A stretch of 64,000 nucleotides of DNA from Prorocentrum cordatum (Eukaryota > Sar > Dinophyceae > Prorocentrales > Prorocentraceae): assembly GCA_963575745.1 (NCBI GenBank), contig CAUYUJ010016364.1:132501-196500 (forward strand), written 5' to 3'. Numbering within the stretch: position 1 is the stretch's first letter; every line of letters starts with the position of its first letter. A program made the translations under genes and the position numbers. Below the pieces are notes generated by a model. It made no database searches. It was not told the DNA's origin and saw nothing but the letters and a program-made list of their open reading frames with translations. Positions 1 through 10,933 of the stretch are shown one piece after another.

Positions 1-639
1 CGACGTATCCTGTGAGCGTTGCGCAGCGGCACCTCAAGCGCCGTCGGCCAACTGCGCTCTGGGCACCTGCCAAGACGCAAGGTGCTGCGTGGAAGCGCTG
101 TGCTAATGGATCGTTCGAGGGAACGGCTGGCCTCGAAGAGACGGGAGCGTACCCTCTCAAGTTTGGATCGTGCTTCGCCAATTTGTTTGAATCTGCGTTT
201 CTGCATCGTGCTGCTTAGGGGCGCGTGGCATTCGATGTCACAGATGAGATGGGCGGCGACAGTCGACGCGGGATATATCGAAGGAGCACGGATGAGGGAA
301 CATGGGGGGGCGGGGGGCGGGCGGGGGATGACGGGGGGCAGATGCCAAGAGGGATGGGGAGTTAGGCACCGAACTGAAGGGAAACGATTCAACAGATGAA
401 GAAAAGAAGCAGCGGGATTGGAACGGGGAGGGCTGAACCATGCGATGTGCAACACTGATGAGGAAGATGCGGAGGAGGATGCACGGAAGCAGACACGACA
501 TGCCCACGCATGCTCCCTCCCGCACCGCATAGCGGGTAGTGTCCAGTTTACACCGCTGTCCCCGCGCTGGTGGGATCCCTATAGGCGCGTGGACATGCCA
601 ATCTTCTCCTTCTGATCCTCCGCATGTTCTCCTCCTCAT
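1..639. other. No gene recognised
   Basis: Short overlapping ORFs occur in several frames but none has convincing composition. A G-rich stretch lies near 303-360. I see no RNA gene or repeat array here. Confidence 0.4.
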
Positions 640-1133
640 CCTTATCCTCCGCCTCCTCAGTCCCCCCCCCCCCCCCTCCTCACCATCATCATCATTGTCA
701 TCGTCCTCATCCTCCTCCTCAATCTGCCTCAGATGGTCCCATCGCGCTCGGCGCATTCTCGATGGCTCTCCAGTGCAAATTGGCAGCTCGCGACATGCGA
801 GGTGCCGTCGCCGACGGTGCGACCGCCTCCTCCTCCTCCTCCTCCTCCTCCTCGACCCCCTCCTCCTCGACCTCCTCCTCCTCCCCTCCTCCTGGACCTC
901 CCTCCTCCTTCATCCTTCCTCATTCCTCCTCGATCTCCCCCCTCCTCCTCCCCCTCATCCTCATCCTTTTCCTCTTCCTCCTCCTCCTCATCTTCCTCTT
1001 CCTGCTCCTCCTCGTGCTCCTCCTCCTCCTCCTCCTCCTCCTCCTCCTCCTCCTCCTCCTCCCCATCCGCCTCCTCATCCTCCTCGTCCTCTTCCTCCTC
1101 CTCATCCTCCTCCCCATCCTCCTCCCCCCTCTT
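640..1133. repeat. Pyrimidine-rich (TCC/CTC)n tract
   Basis: About 490 bp that is almost pure C and T on the + strand, built from TCC, CTC and TCATCC triplets with a C-run at 661-674. It produces long poly-Ser/Leu/Pro frames on + and poly-Glu/Arg frames on -, which are artefacts of the triplet. It is the reverse-complement type of the purine tract at 2,010-2,975. Confidence 0.9.
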
Positions 1134-1382
1134 TGTCACAGAGGCGAACACCCGAGGGCGCCCGACGCCCAACCCGACGCCCAGATTGGGCGCCCAGCTC
1201 GACCGACCAGCGCCCGCGGCACGCGCACCCTCCCCTCCATCATCCAAATCACCACCGTCGTCACCGTCACCATCCTCATCGTCAGCAACGTCACCATCAA
1301 ACTCATTATCATCAACATACATTGTCGGTATAGTCACACTTATCCCCCTTGCGTGTACTTGTTCTTCCCATCCCCTGGCGGC

Positions 1383-1404
1383 CGCGTAGCCATCTCGCCT
1401 GAAG
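1383..1404 (+). other. Possible degenerate spliced-leader relic
   Basis: The 22 bases here agree with the dinoflagellate spliced leader at 16 of 22 positions, including CGTAGCCAT near the start and GAAG at the end. They lie 57 bases upstream of the ATG of a small ORF. A match this good is expected by chance roughly once in a few hundred kilobases, so it is suggestive only. Confidence 0.2.
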
Positions 1405-1461
1405 CAGTTGCCCACCCCCCGCCCCGATATTGGAGCATAGCTTCTATCCGGATCCGTCGGA

Positions 1462-1731
1462 ATGGTGGCGAGCAACCTGTCAGGCGGCGATTCATCGCAG
1501 GGGTGGCGCTATTCCGAGTCGAACAAGCGTTTCAAGAAGTGGTGGCCCGCGAGCTACCCCGACCTCTACAAGTTGCCCGATGGGACAAAGTACCCCGTCA
1601 TCTGGCGCTGCACTGGTGTAAAGCGTGCTGGTGCTACGTTCGAGGAGGAGTGGGAGTGGGAATGGAATCCAGGGCCAGGATTGCGGTCAGTCGCCGAGGT
1701 CGAGGCTCTCCTTGCCAAGCCCAGCTCGTGA
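1462..1731 (+). CDS. Hypothetical 89-aa protein
   Basis: This ATG-to-TGA ORF has protein-like composition that the surrounding repeats cannot explain: many Trp, Lys, Tyr and Glu residues, a KRFKKWWPASYPDLYKLPDG stretch near residues 22-41 and a WEWEWNPGPG patch near 64-73. The C-terminus is a short amphipathic Val-Glu-Leu segment. I do not recognise a family. It sits between a pyrimidine-rich and a purine-rich tract, about 60 bp after a possible spliced-leader relic, which would fit a retroposed cDNA. It could also be one exon of a longer gene, because no clear polyadenylation or splice signal fixes its ends. Confidence 0.4.
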   Translation: MVASNLSGGDSSQGWRYSESNKRFKKWWPASYPDLYKLPDGTKYPVIWRCTGVKRAGATFEEEWEWEWNPGPGLRSVAEVEALLAKPSS

Positions 1732-1897
1732 ATGGCCACTGTGAGTATAGTGAGCTTGTTCTGACGTGGCTCGCCCCCCCGTTTGCCTCGATTGTTTATC
1801 AGTGCCGCGCGCGATTGCATCTGCCTCGAGATATCTCGATGGGCGGTCGGGCGTAGCATTCTGGTATGGTACCCGATATCGGGGGGCGATGGAAAAG

Positions 1898-1966
1898 CAT
1901 CACATCACCATCAGCATCATCATCATCAGCATCATCATGAGCATCACCATCATCACCGTCGTCGTC
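1898..1966. repeat. (CAT)n microsatellite
   Basis: An imperfect CAT/CATCAC run; in one frame it reads as poly-His, which I do not regard as coding. Confidence 0.85.
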
Positions 1967-2009
1967 ATAGCTCACAAGACGCACTCCCGCACGGTGGCCC
2001 CCTGGACGG

Positions 2010-2975
2010 CGGCGGGGGGGAGGAGGGAGGAGGAATGGGAAGGATGATGAGGAGCATGAGGAGGAGGAGGATGAGCAGGAGGAGGACGATGAGGATGACG
2101 GGGGAAGGAGGAGGAGGACGATGAGGAGGAGGGACATAGAGGAGGGGGGGTGAGAAGGAGGGAGCAGCCAGAGGTGGGCTTGGCCTTGGCCTTAGCTGCC
2201 GCCCCGGCCGCGGCCTAGGCGGGACGAGGGATGAGCAGGGAGAGAGGAGGGGTAGTAGGCAGAGGAGGAGGATGAGGAGGCGGAGGAGGAGGAGGATGAG
2301 GGGTTGCAAATGAGGAGGATGATCAGGACTATGATGATGAAATTGAAGATGATGATGACGATGATGAGGACGATGATGAGCATGATGAGGATGATGCAGC
2401 TGAGGAGGAGGAGAAGGGTGATGAGGTGGAGTAGGATGAAGAGGATGGGGAGGATGATGCTGCGGAGTAGGAGGAGGAACATGAGGATGGGGATGATATG
2501 GAATGTGATGAGGACGATGAGGATGAGGACGATGAGGAAGGGAATGAGGAGGAAGATGAAGATGAGGAGGAGGAGAAGGAAGATGAGGAGGATGATGATT
2601 GGGAGGAGGATGAGGAGAGGGAATGTGATGAGGACGATGAGGAGGAGGACGATGAAGACGGGGAGGGGGCGATGAATGAGGATGGCGCGGAGGAGTAGGA
2701 GGGGGAGGGGGGGGGAATAGGAGGGGGATGAGGAGGATGAGGATGGGGGGGAAGATGATGAGGAGGAGGAGGAGGAGGAAGAGGAGGAGAGGATGAGGAG
2801 GAGGATGTTCGGGATGAGGTGGAGGCGGAGGCGCGGAGGCGGGGGGAGGAGGGGGGGTAGGCGGGCGATGTTGAGGATGGAGAGGATGAGGAGGAGAAGG
2901 ATGATGATGGGGATGAGGAGGAGGAGGAGGAGGAAGAGGAGGGCGAGGATGAGGATGAGGGGGATGGTGAGCCCC
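2010..2975. repeat. Purine-rich (GAGGAT)n tract
   Basis: About 970 bp of nearly pure purine on + made of GAG, GAT and GGA triplets. Frames on both strands are open as poly-Glu/Asp, Met-Arg or Pro/His/Leu. This is the signature of a triplet repeat, not of a gene. Confidence 0.9.
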
Positions 2976-3224
2976 GAAGGCTGGGAAACCCTTAGGGGGC
3001 AACGCGCCCGATCGGTCGGGGCGGGTGTCCTGTCTTTGCGTCATCGCTCTCGGACCGCTGCCGCGCCGCTTCCGCGCTCCCAGCCCCTGCTGTCGGCGAT
3101 GCGACGACAAACCCTCGTTGGCTTGAGACTTCCTGACAATGATCCGCGCGCTTGACGTCTGTAATGTGACGCGGATCGAACGCATCGGTTTTTCAGAATG
3201 GCGCTCTCGCCTCAGCGCCGCGCG

Positions 3225-3330
3225 CGCCCAACCAACCAACCAACCGACCAGCCGCGTGAAAAGAAACCAGCCCGAAAGTTAGTCAGACGATCAACCCATC
3301 AACCAACCAACTAACAAACCAACAAGCATG
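3225..3330. repeat. (ACCA)n tetranucleotide repeat
   Basis: Two clusters of ACCA/CAAC units around 3,225-3,251 and 3,294-3,326 separated by unrelated sequence. Confidence 0.75.
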
Positions 3331-3427
3331 TCCCATCAGCCTCTATTTGTCGCTGCTTCTCTGAGGCGTATTCGCGGTGACAATTCGGTTCCCAATACAC
3401 GCACATGCAACGTATAGACGGTGAATG

Positions 3428-3655
3428 ATATATACACATATATGTAAAACAATATACATGCATGTGTACATATAGCCATACATATATATATATATGTATA
3501 TATGTATATATATATATATATATATACATACATACATACATACACGCATACACACATACGCACACACACACCTATATACATATACATATATATACGCCTA
3601 TATATATATATATGTATATATGCTTACATACATATGCATACATCATACAATTTAT
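3428..3655. repeat. AT-rich TATA/CATA/CACA microsatellite
   Basis: Alternating purine-pyrimidine TA, CA and CATA repeats form an AT-rich island in otherwise GC-rich DNA. It ends just before three short TAGTC(C/T)GGCG copies at about 3,684-3,734 that abut the reverse transcriptase remnant. Confidence 0.9.
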
Positions 3656-3744
3656 AAGATGCCCAACCCACGGTCGCTTAAAATAGTCTGGCGGCGTTCG
3701 CGTTAGTCCGGCGCGCTTAATTTAGTCCGGCGCGGCCAAACTAG

Positions 3745-4995
3745 CAAACGCACCCCGCCTGGGGAGACGAGAACCGGAAGCGGCTCCTGGCAGGGCTGCC
3801 GCCAGAGCAGGCTGCCCAGCTCCGCTCGGCCAGCGGGAAAGGCGCCGGCAGCTGGCTGCTCCCGCCGACGCAGGACGACCACCGCCTGGCGGACGAGCAC
3901 TACCTGACGGCGCTGGCACTGCGCCTCCGCCTCCCGAGGCCTGCCGACGCCTGCGCCACCTGCCAGCGCCGCCGCGCCGACGGGCACCTCTGCGGAGCGG
4001 ACCTTGCGCGGGCCCCGACTCACCCCCTGGGCTGCCATGCTGGGGCGGGCACGATAGCGCGCCACAACGCTATCCGCGATTGGCTCGCGCGCTGGCTCAA
4101 GGGGCGCGGGGCGAGGGGCGTGGGCACCGAGCAGCTCGTCCCCGCCTGGGACAGGACCCGCCAGGACGGCAGCCTGGAGGCGGCGCGACTCGACGTGACC
4201 TACGTGGACCCGGTCGTCGGCACCGCGTACGTGGACGTCGTGGTGACCGACGCTGCAGCCGGGGCCGCGACGCCGGCGGGGCGGGGCCGGGCTTGGCGCA
4301 ACGGGGCCGCGGCGGCCGCTGCGGAGGAGCGCAAGCACCGCCGCTACCCTGGCGCGGCGCTGCGCGCGTTCGCGCTGGAGACGCTGGGCCGGCCCGGGCG
4401 CGAGGCGCAGGACCTCCTGCGCACCTGGGCGGCGGGCGACGCGGCTGTGCTCTCGGCGGCGCGCCAGAGCATGGCCGCCGCGCTGCAGCGGGCCAACGCC
4501 GAGGCGTACAACGCCTCGGTGTGGCCACCGGGGCGGCGCGCCCGGCCGCGCCCAGGCGCCGGGGCACCTGGAGCTGACGACGCCGGGCGCCCAGCGGGCG
4601 GCGGCGGCGCCTGCGGCGGGCGCGGCGCGCTGGGCAGCGGCGGCGGGCTGCGCGGGCGGCGCTGGCTGCGGGGGCGGCGCTGCTGCTGGGCGCGGCCGCC
4701 GGGGCGGGCGGAGCGGCTCTGGCAGACGGCGGCGGCGGCGGCGGCGGCTGCCCGGGGCGGGGCTGGAGGCGCGGCGGCACCGGCGGCAACCGCCGCGCGG
4801 CGGCGGCGGCCGCGGCGGCGCCCGGCGGCGCGGCGCGCGCCCCACGCCAGCGCGGCGGAAGCGGCGCGCCCGGCGGCGGGGGGTGGACGGCGCCGGCCGG
4901 GCCGCCGAGCTGCGAGCTGCCGCGGCGGGCTGCTGCGGCGCCGGGCTGCGCCGGGGCGCCGCTCGCTGACTGAGCTGGAGGAGCTGGGCGACTAG
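3745..4995 (+). pseudogene. LINE-type reverse transcriptase, C-terminal remnant
   Basis: This 416-codon frame is open from just after a stop at 3,742 to a TAG at 4,993. It reads as the C-terminal part of a non-LTR retrotransposon polymerase: a GAGSWL segment near 3,841, then paired cysteines CATC at 3,952-3,963, a His-x4-Cys (HPLGC) unit, and the conserved RHNAIRD at 4,060-4,080. DVTYVDPVVGTAYVDVVVTD follows at about 4,192-4,251. This order (Cys-Cys, His-Cys, RHN, then a hydrophobic strand region) is typical of the tail downstream of the polymerase palm. The palm with its FADD-type motif is absent, so the copy is 5'-truncated, as LINE insertions commonly are. Beyond about 4,540 it becomes Ala/Arg/Gly-rich and may be read-through. 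A (GGA)n tract follows directly. Confidence 0.65.
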
Positions 4996-5066
4996 CCGAG
5001 CGGGGTCCGGGCTTGCCCGCGCCCCGCTCGGGAGCGGGCGCGGCGGCAAAGGGCCGCGGCCTTCGC

Positions 5067-5372
5067 AGGAGGAGGAGGAGGAGGAGGAGGAGGACGAGGA
5101 GGAGGAGGAGGAGGAGGAGGAGGAGGAGGAGGAGGAGGAGGGAGGTAGAAGGGGGAGGGGGGGGAAGAGGAGGAGGAGGGGGAGGAGGATGAGGAGGGAG
5201 GAGGGGCAGGAGGCGGAGGCGGAGGCGGAGGCGGAGAAGGAGAAGGAGGAGGAGGGGGAGGAGGGGAGGAGGAGGAGGAGGAGGAGGAGGAGGAGTGAAG
5301 AGGAGGAGGAGGAGGAGGAGGAGGAGGAGGAGGAGGAGGAGGAGGTGGACCAGGAGGAGGAGGAGGAGGTGA
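5067..5372. repeat. (GGA)n microsatellite
   Basis: About 300 bp of GGA/GGC triplets immediately downstream of the reverse transcriptase remnant. The position suits a degenerate 3' tail of the element, but that is inference. Confidence 0.9.
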
Positions 5373-6829
5373 CGTAACACGCTCTCAACGCCAAGGCTCC
5401 CAGTACGAACGGTGGGTAAGAGTAAGTTCGGCTGATTTGTTTGAGGCGCTCTTTCCGTTTCCGTGCCCGGCCAGGTCTAGTGGCCTTCGTCTCAACCCGC
5501 CACTGTTTGTGATGTGGGTCAGGGTTTTCTCACAACGCAATGAACGGGGGGATCGACACAGGCTAGCCGCGGCCAAACGCGGTGGCGGATATTTGATGGC
5601 GGAGGGGGAGCGACCCTGCACGCCATGCCCAGCGGCTCGTATCAGCGCCCACCTGTGGCCCTTCTCCCTGTGCTCCACCCGTCCCAACCGTCCCACCTTA
5701 CTCTTTTGTTTTTTCCTTGCGCACCCCCCCGTCACTTCGCCCTCCCTCCCCCGAACCTCCTTCCTTCGCTCCTCAGCCACCCTCCCTGCGACCCCGTACC
5801 CCATACCGACGCGGGCTCTCCGAGCGCCCAACCCCTATCAATGGGGCTAGTTTCTTGCTTCGGAATATTGTTTTAGTTGTCCAGGGGCCCGAGGAAGGCC
5901 CCTGAGACGCCGAGATCTATCATGCGTCTTCTATCTGCTCGGAGCTCTTGGCGTGGCAGACCGCGTGGCAGACCGAAGCATGCTTGGAGGCCGAAATACA
6001 CATTGAAACGATGCTCACGCATGCAGGTGGGCAGGGGACTGCAGGCTTTGCAAGGTGACAGAACTGGCTCGATGCACGACATCCAGTTGCCGATCGTTTC
6101 ATCTCAGAGTCATGGGCAGCTACCAGTTTCGTTGCCAATGCACGCTAACGTGCACGGTGCTCATTCCTTTTATGTTTACGAATTTGGAGTTTTGGGGTCC
6201 CATCTTCTTGAGAGGCCAGCAGCATATATGTAGTAAGCGGACAGCTTCCGCCCGCATGCGTTTGAGAGCGGTCACTCGTGCAACCGTAGTCGCGGACGTG
6301 TACGTGCATACGTTTATGTTGTTCATCCCCTTTCTGCTCCACGCCCGTACCCTTTCTCTCGTACTGTCTTTCTGAGAGGAGCCATGGCCTCCGAGCGCAG
6401 CCCCTCCACGAGCACGACCAAGTCCTACGCAGTGGAGAAGACAGAAGAGGAGCGGCGGACGGGAAGCGCGAGGGCTCAGCGGTTTTCCCTTCCACCTCCT
6501 CCTTCACCTCGCCCTCTCCCTTCTTGCCGCGTTCCCAGGGCGAGTGATGGGCGCCCGCGCGGAGGCGTGCCCCCCCTTCCCCCATAGCCTGAGGCCCGTC
6601 GGCGGCGCATGGGCGAGCCGGCGGCGGAGGCGTCCCGATACAGCATATGCCTCGACCTTTTGTTGAACCAGCCTGCCTGCGTGCTGAGGGCGTGGGCGCG
6701 TGCTTCGTTGCGGGTTGCGGTCATGTTCCGCGACGGCCTCCTAGTGTGACGCGGGTCTGTCGAGTGGACTTCGGTTCATCGCGCCACCGTGCGTGGGTTG
6801 TGGGTCAGAGTTCTCAGGGATGCTTCTTG
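5373..6829. other. No gene recognised
   Basis: Mixed-composition DNA with many short overlapping ORFs. None shows a conserved motif or convincing composition, and no tandem array is obvious. Confidence 0.4.
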
Positions 6830-7345
6830 GGGTCTTTTCGGGGGCATCTTGGGGGGCGGTATTGGAGCCTTTTGGCAGCCTCTTGGGGGCCTCTCGGGGA
6901 TCTCTTGGGGTCTCCCGGGGGCCCCGCGGGGCCAAGGGCTTGAAATGTCCGTTCGGGTCCCCCTTCTGGGCCCCCTCTTGGGGCCGTCATTTGGGCCTCT
7001 TGGGCCCTCCTTGGGCGCCTATTAGCCAGTTTTGGGGCCCTCTTGGAGGCCTCTTGGGCCGTCTTGGGGCGATCTTGAGGGCCTCTAGGGCCGTCTGAGA
7101 GCGTCGGGAAGCCGAAAAAGGCGAGAACGCCAGAAGCCGTCAACAACCAAAGGAAAACCAATGTTTTGGGCTTCTTGGGGTCCTCTTGGGAGGCCGCTTG
7201 GAGGCCTCTGGGGGCGTCTTGGAGGCCTCTTGGGCCCTCGGGGGGCCATCTTGAGCGTCTTGAAGCGATCGTTCGGCGACTCGGGGCCCTCTTGTACCTT
7301 TTGGTGTTCTCTTGGGGCCCTCTTGGCTCGTCTTGGGGCCTGACC
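6830..7345. repeat. Degenerate GGGCCTCTTGG-type repeat
   Basis: About 500 bp of loosely repeated 10-20 bp units such as GGGCCTCTTGG, GGGGCCCTCTTGG and GGGGGCCTCTTGGG. The same motif family recurs near 16,800-17,340, 34,090-34,450 and 59,080-59,310. A single less repetitive stretch lies at 7,100-7,160. Confidence 0.75.
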
Positions 7346-7692
7346 TCTAGTGGCGAGTACGTGGGATCCTGTGCGGGCGCAGCCCGTGAGGGGTAATTCG
7401 GCCTATCTCGAGCCCGTCAGAGCTATCACGTCTGTCGCCACTCGGGTAGGCGGACGCGGACCCAAGCGCTTGCGATGCAGCCCTCCCCTCTCCCCTCCGC
7501 TCCCCCCTCCCCTGAGCACTTGCTGACACATCGTGCAAGCATGCAAAGCCGCGCGGCAGCACACACCAGGAGGCGTCTGCCTGCGCACTGCAAAGCCACA
7601 GAAACTCGAATCCCATTCAATTGGATCGCCACCGGCGCCGTTCAAAATCCAGGCTGGTCGAATGTTTGTTTAGGACACGTTTGAAGATTCCG

Positions 7693-8133
7693 ATGCAGAG
7701 CTCTGTTGTTTCTCTCACCAACGAGCCGCGCGCCCGCGTGGCCGAGCTGCACCAGGCCGCGGAGCTGGACGTGCCGCGGCGCTCCGGCAGCGGCAGCCAG
7801 GAGGCGCGGCACACGGCGCTCGCAGCCCTCGACGTAGCGGCGCGCGCGTCCGCGGCCCCCGCGGCGGCGCCGCCCGCGAGGGCACCGCCCTCGCAGCCGT
7901 GCCCAGGCTCGACGCGCGGTTCGATGGCGAGGGCCTCGCCAGAGCGGCCCGCCGGTGCGCGCGCGCCCAAGCGGAAGCGCTCGGAGCTGGACGAGGCGCA
8001 TGGCCGCGACGGTGCGAAGGCCCTGGGCCTGCCGTGGGGGGGCGCCTCCATGCTGGAGGGTGGGCCCCGGCCTTTGGCCAGGAGGCTGCGAGGGAGCGCC
8101 AGGTTCCTCATGGCCAAGCTGTCCGCGGGCTGA
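7693..8133 (+). CDS. Hypothetical basic, nuclear-targeted-looking protein
   Basis: The ATG at 7,693 opens 146 codons with strong G/C at third positions. The N-terminal half has an amphipathic acidic/Leu segment (RVAELHQAAELDV) and an Ala/Pro-rich linker. PKRKR at residues 92-96 matches the monopartite nuclear-localisation pattern, and the C-terminus is basic (RRLRGSARFLMAKL). No catalytic motif is visible and I do not recognise a family. A long ORF also exists on the opposite strand, as expected for GC-rich DNA; the + reading is preferred for its charge distribution and because all other supported coding is on +. It may be a single exon. Confidence 0.4.
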   Translation: MQSSVVSLTNEPRARVAELHQAAELDVPRRSGSGSQEARHTALAALDVAARASAAPAAAPPARAPPSQPCPGSTRGSMARASPERPAGARAPKRKRSELDEAHGRDGAKALGLPWGGASMLEGGPRPLARRLRGSARFLMAKLSAG

Positions 8134-9073
8134 CGCTCCTTCACGTCTTCCACCTTCCCTCCTCTTCGTCCTCCCCCCTACCCCATCTCTCCCTCGCGGG
8201 TGGTGGCGCGCGGCCGCGCCGCGGGAGTCTGGGGTCCGCGGCGCGCTGGTGGAGCGGGCGCTAGCCCGGCTGGGGCGGAGGAGGCCTGGGGGCTGCTGGG
8301 GCGGGTCTCTCGTGAGCCGTCGCCTCCAGGAGAAGAAAGGAGTTGTCGTGCTCACCGGTGCTGCAGAAGCCCACGCGGGGAGCCTAAGGCCAGTACACTC
8401 GAGCTCAGGCGGGGAGGGGGGAGGAGGGAGGAACTCGGGCAGCCTCAGGATCCGGCCGCGACACCCCGCCAGTCTCCTGGTTCCGCTGGCTATCAAAGAT
8501 CCGTGCGTCGTTATGATTCGTGCCCCGTACGCTCGAATCCTGCCCTCGCTTTCAGGAGCAGGGTGGGAACGGGGGGAGGGCGCGCGGAGAGGGGGGCAGG
8601 AGGGATGGGGGAAGGAGGAGGGAGAAGAGGTAGCGGGATGTGGGAAGAGGGGAGAAGCAGGAAGAGAAGTGAGGAAGCAGTCTCTATGAATGAATTTGTG
8701 TATGGTAGTCGTTTTTTACATCTGGCCATTTTTCCTGATCCCTCCAGTGGAGTTGGGTGCGCGTGGCTCTACTCGCTGCGCAGGGCTCCTTCCTCCTTCT
8801 CCCCTCCCCGTGCCCCTCCATGGCCATCGTCGACAACCATCCTTTTGCTCCACTCCTCCTGGGCCACCGTCATTATCAGTACCTACCATCATGAATTGCT
8901 TATCGTCATCTTCACCCTCCTCCTCATCATCATGGAGGTTTTAGAACGGGTTGAGCAGAGGGGCCGTCTTGGTGATGTTCTCGGCTTCCCTTGTCCACAC
9001 TGAGACAGCAGGAACCGTCCAGTCGCTTCTCTTCCCTGCTGCCGTTCATTCTCAAGTTGTTTGTCGGTCTCAG
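8134..9073. other. Intergenic, G-rich then T/C-rich
   Basis: Contains a G/A-rich stretch at 8,560-8,680 and TCC/CAT-rich DNA at 8,780-8,940. A pyrimidine-rich run at about 9,025-9,072 ends in CAG directly before the ATG at 9,074, a plausible splice or trans-splice acceptor for the next ORF. Confidence 0.4.
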
Positions 9074-9493
9074 ATGACTGCGCCCCCTGGCCACCTCGCG
9101 CTAGTGGGCCTGGGGCTGGCCAACCTGATCGCGCTGCTCTCAGGTGTGCTGCATCCGCCATTGGAGCCGGGGCTGCCTCCCTGTGCTCTGCAGGCCGTGT
9201 GCCCGCCAGCGTGGCTGCCGCCCGACCCCGACAGCTGCCCACCGTGCCCCGAGCTGGAGGCGGCGCCGTGCCCCGTGGTGCACCTGGTGTGTCCTGTGGT
9301 TGAGAGTTCGAAGCCTGAGCCCGAGGTGGACCCCTGGGGTTGGATCGCCGCGGCTGCTCCTGGCGTGACGGTCGCGTTGTTGGGAGAGCTACGCCAGCTG
9401 GCTCACAGCTGCCAGCGCCGCAGCCGTACGGAAGAAGATGATCGCTCGACGTCACCTGCCCCCGCTCGCCGCGGCGGAGGCGTGGTGCGCTGA
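9074..9493 (+). pseudogene. Retroelement ORF segment 1: membrane and Cys/Pro-rich N-terminus
   Basis: The ATG at 9,074 follows a pyrimidine tract and CAG. The first 25 residues hold a hydrophobic helix (LALVGLGLANLIALLSGVL), followed by a Cys-Pro-rich stretch with repeated CPP and CPxL and a second weakly hydrophobic segment (IAAAAPGVTVALLG). It ends in an Arg/Ser-rich patch and GGG. The coding signal moves to the next frame between about 9,440 and 9,490. The role of such a membrane-like N-terminus in a retroelement protein is unknown to me. Confidence 0.45.
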
Positions 9494-10270
9494 GCTGCCC
9501 ATCGGATCGTTCATCCGCGTCTCGTACGATGGGGAGGCCATGGGCCACGCCAGGATCGTGCTCTGGCCGAGCCGTCGTCGAGACGCGCGGGGGCGGCAGC
9601 GGGGGAAGTCGACGTACTGGGTGCTGTCCGCCGACGGCGACGTGTGGGAGGAGGACCTGAGTGGGAAAAGTCCCGCGACGGGCCCTCCGGGAGGATCCAT
9701 CCTGGACCAGGTGACGGGGGACCCTCCAGACAGTCGCCGTCTGTACAGGTTCCGCCTGCTCCCGAGCCTGGACGGGATCTTGGAGCGCGCGGCGGAGTGC
9801 CGCGAGACTATGCTTGGCCGAGGCCGGCGGGAGTCCGAGGGCGCGGGGCGCGTGATGCTTCCCGACGGTGTTGAGCGGCCTGGCCGAGAGTATTCCCCAT
9901 GGTTGATGGGTAAGCGGCCGCGGGTGCTGGCGGAGCCGCTGCCAGGGATGCCCGTCGGCACGGTGGTGGACCCTTTGCCCGAGGGCGTGGTGCGCGCCGG
10001 CAGCCAGGCGTTGGCCCGCCTCTCTGGAGGCGGCTGCTGGGTTCGGCTGGAGCAGATGGACGCGGACGCCATCGTCGAGTGGGCCGCTGGTCGTCTGGAG
10101 GAGCTGCGAGGGCTGCTTGGAGCCGCCCCCTTGCCGGCGCCCGCGGGATCCGTGGTCGGCGGCACCGAGACCCCTCCGCCCCGGGCGCCAGCGGACCACC
10201 CTGGGCCCGACCACCTAGCTGCAAGCTGGGTCTCGCTGATGAGCCTGATGCTCGGAGGGAGGCCGCGCCC
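9438..10270 (+). pseudogene. Retroelement ORF segment 2
   Basis: Reads PPLAAAEAWCAELPIGSFIR near the start and STYWVLSADGDVWEEDLSGK near 9,607-9,666, then a segment around LYRFRLLPSLDGILERAAE. The composition is protein-like to about 10,250, where acidic/polar sense moves to another frame. The ATG at 9,438 is not necessarily used, because the segment should join to segment 1. Confidence 0.45.
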
Positions 10271-10933
10271 GAGGAGCCCACTAACGACGTCAGAACGCTC
10301 TGGGTCGACTGGGACGAGCAGGGCGAGCGCAGGAAGGACTTCCTCCGCGCCGTGGCCGAGAGCTCGAACGTGGAGTGGGATCACCATCGCCTGCCCTCAG
10401 ATCGGACGTGCCTCCACACGTGCAAAATTATGATGAACTTGAATGGCTCACCTCGGGCCTGGCTGGAACTCTTCTTGCGGGAGAAGGGGGTATCATCCAC
10501 GGACAGGGTAGCCCATGACCTCAGGGTGCTCTGTGACATCCTGGAGGAGGCTGGAGAGTTCGACCAGCTCAACCTAGGTGGATTGGCGTGCTTGGAGGTT
10601 GCGGCTCTTCGATTGAATCTGTTGGTCGATGCACGCGAGACCAGCGGCGCGGCGTCCTACTCCAATGCGAAGTACCTCTCGCCTCTGACGGAGGTGGGCC
10701 AGCTCATGGCTCCAGGCTTGCGCTCGCGCGTGTCGAGGCGCGCCAAGGAGGGGCATGAGCTGCTGCAGGGTGACGAGGAGGCCGAGGCGGTCGCAGCGAA
10801 CGCCTCATCATCTCGAGCTCCACCGCGCGAGACGGCCGATGATGGAGGCAAAGGCGGTGGCCGGGGCGGCAGCGGGGGCGGTCGGGGCAGCGAGAACCGA
10901 TCGCGTGCCCTCGCGCCGCCAGCGCAATCATGA
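10250..10933 (+). pseudogene. Retroelement ORF segment 3 (VDWDEQGERRKDF block)
   Basis: The best-preserved part. TLWVDWDEQGERRKDFLRAV starts near 10,299. Next come NGSPRAWLELFLREKGVSST, a Leu-rich helical run (LRVLCDILEEAGEFDQLNLG) and LEVAALRLNLLVDA. The tail turns Gly/Arg-rich before the stop at 10,931. Helical, Leu-rich content following an Asp/Glu/Arg-rich patch is compatible with a capsid-like (gag) region, but that is inference. Confidence 0.5.

Noticed and set aside
3703-5394. 563-codon and 427-codon ORFs on the - strand
   Set aside because: Shadow of the reverse transcriptase remnant plus the GGA tract (poly-Ser/Leu/Arg).
8460-8560. tRNA-like B box (CTCGAATCCTG)
   Set aside because: No A box at the right distance and no foldable acceptor stem.
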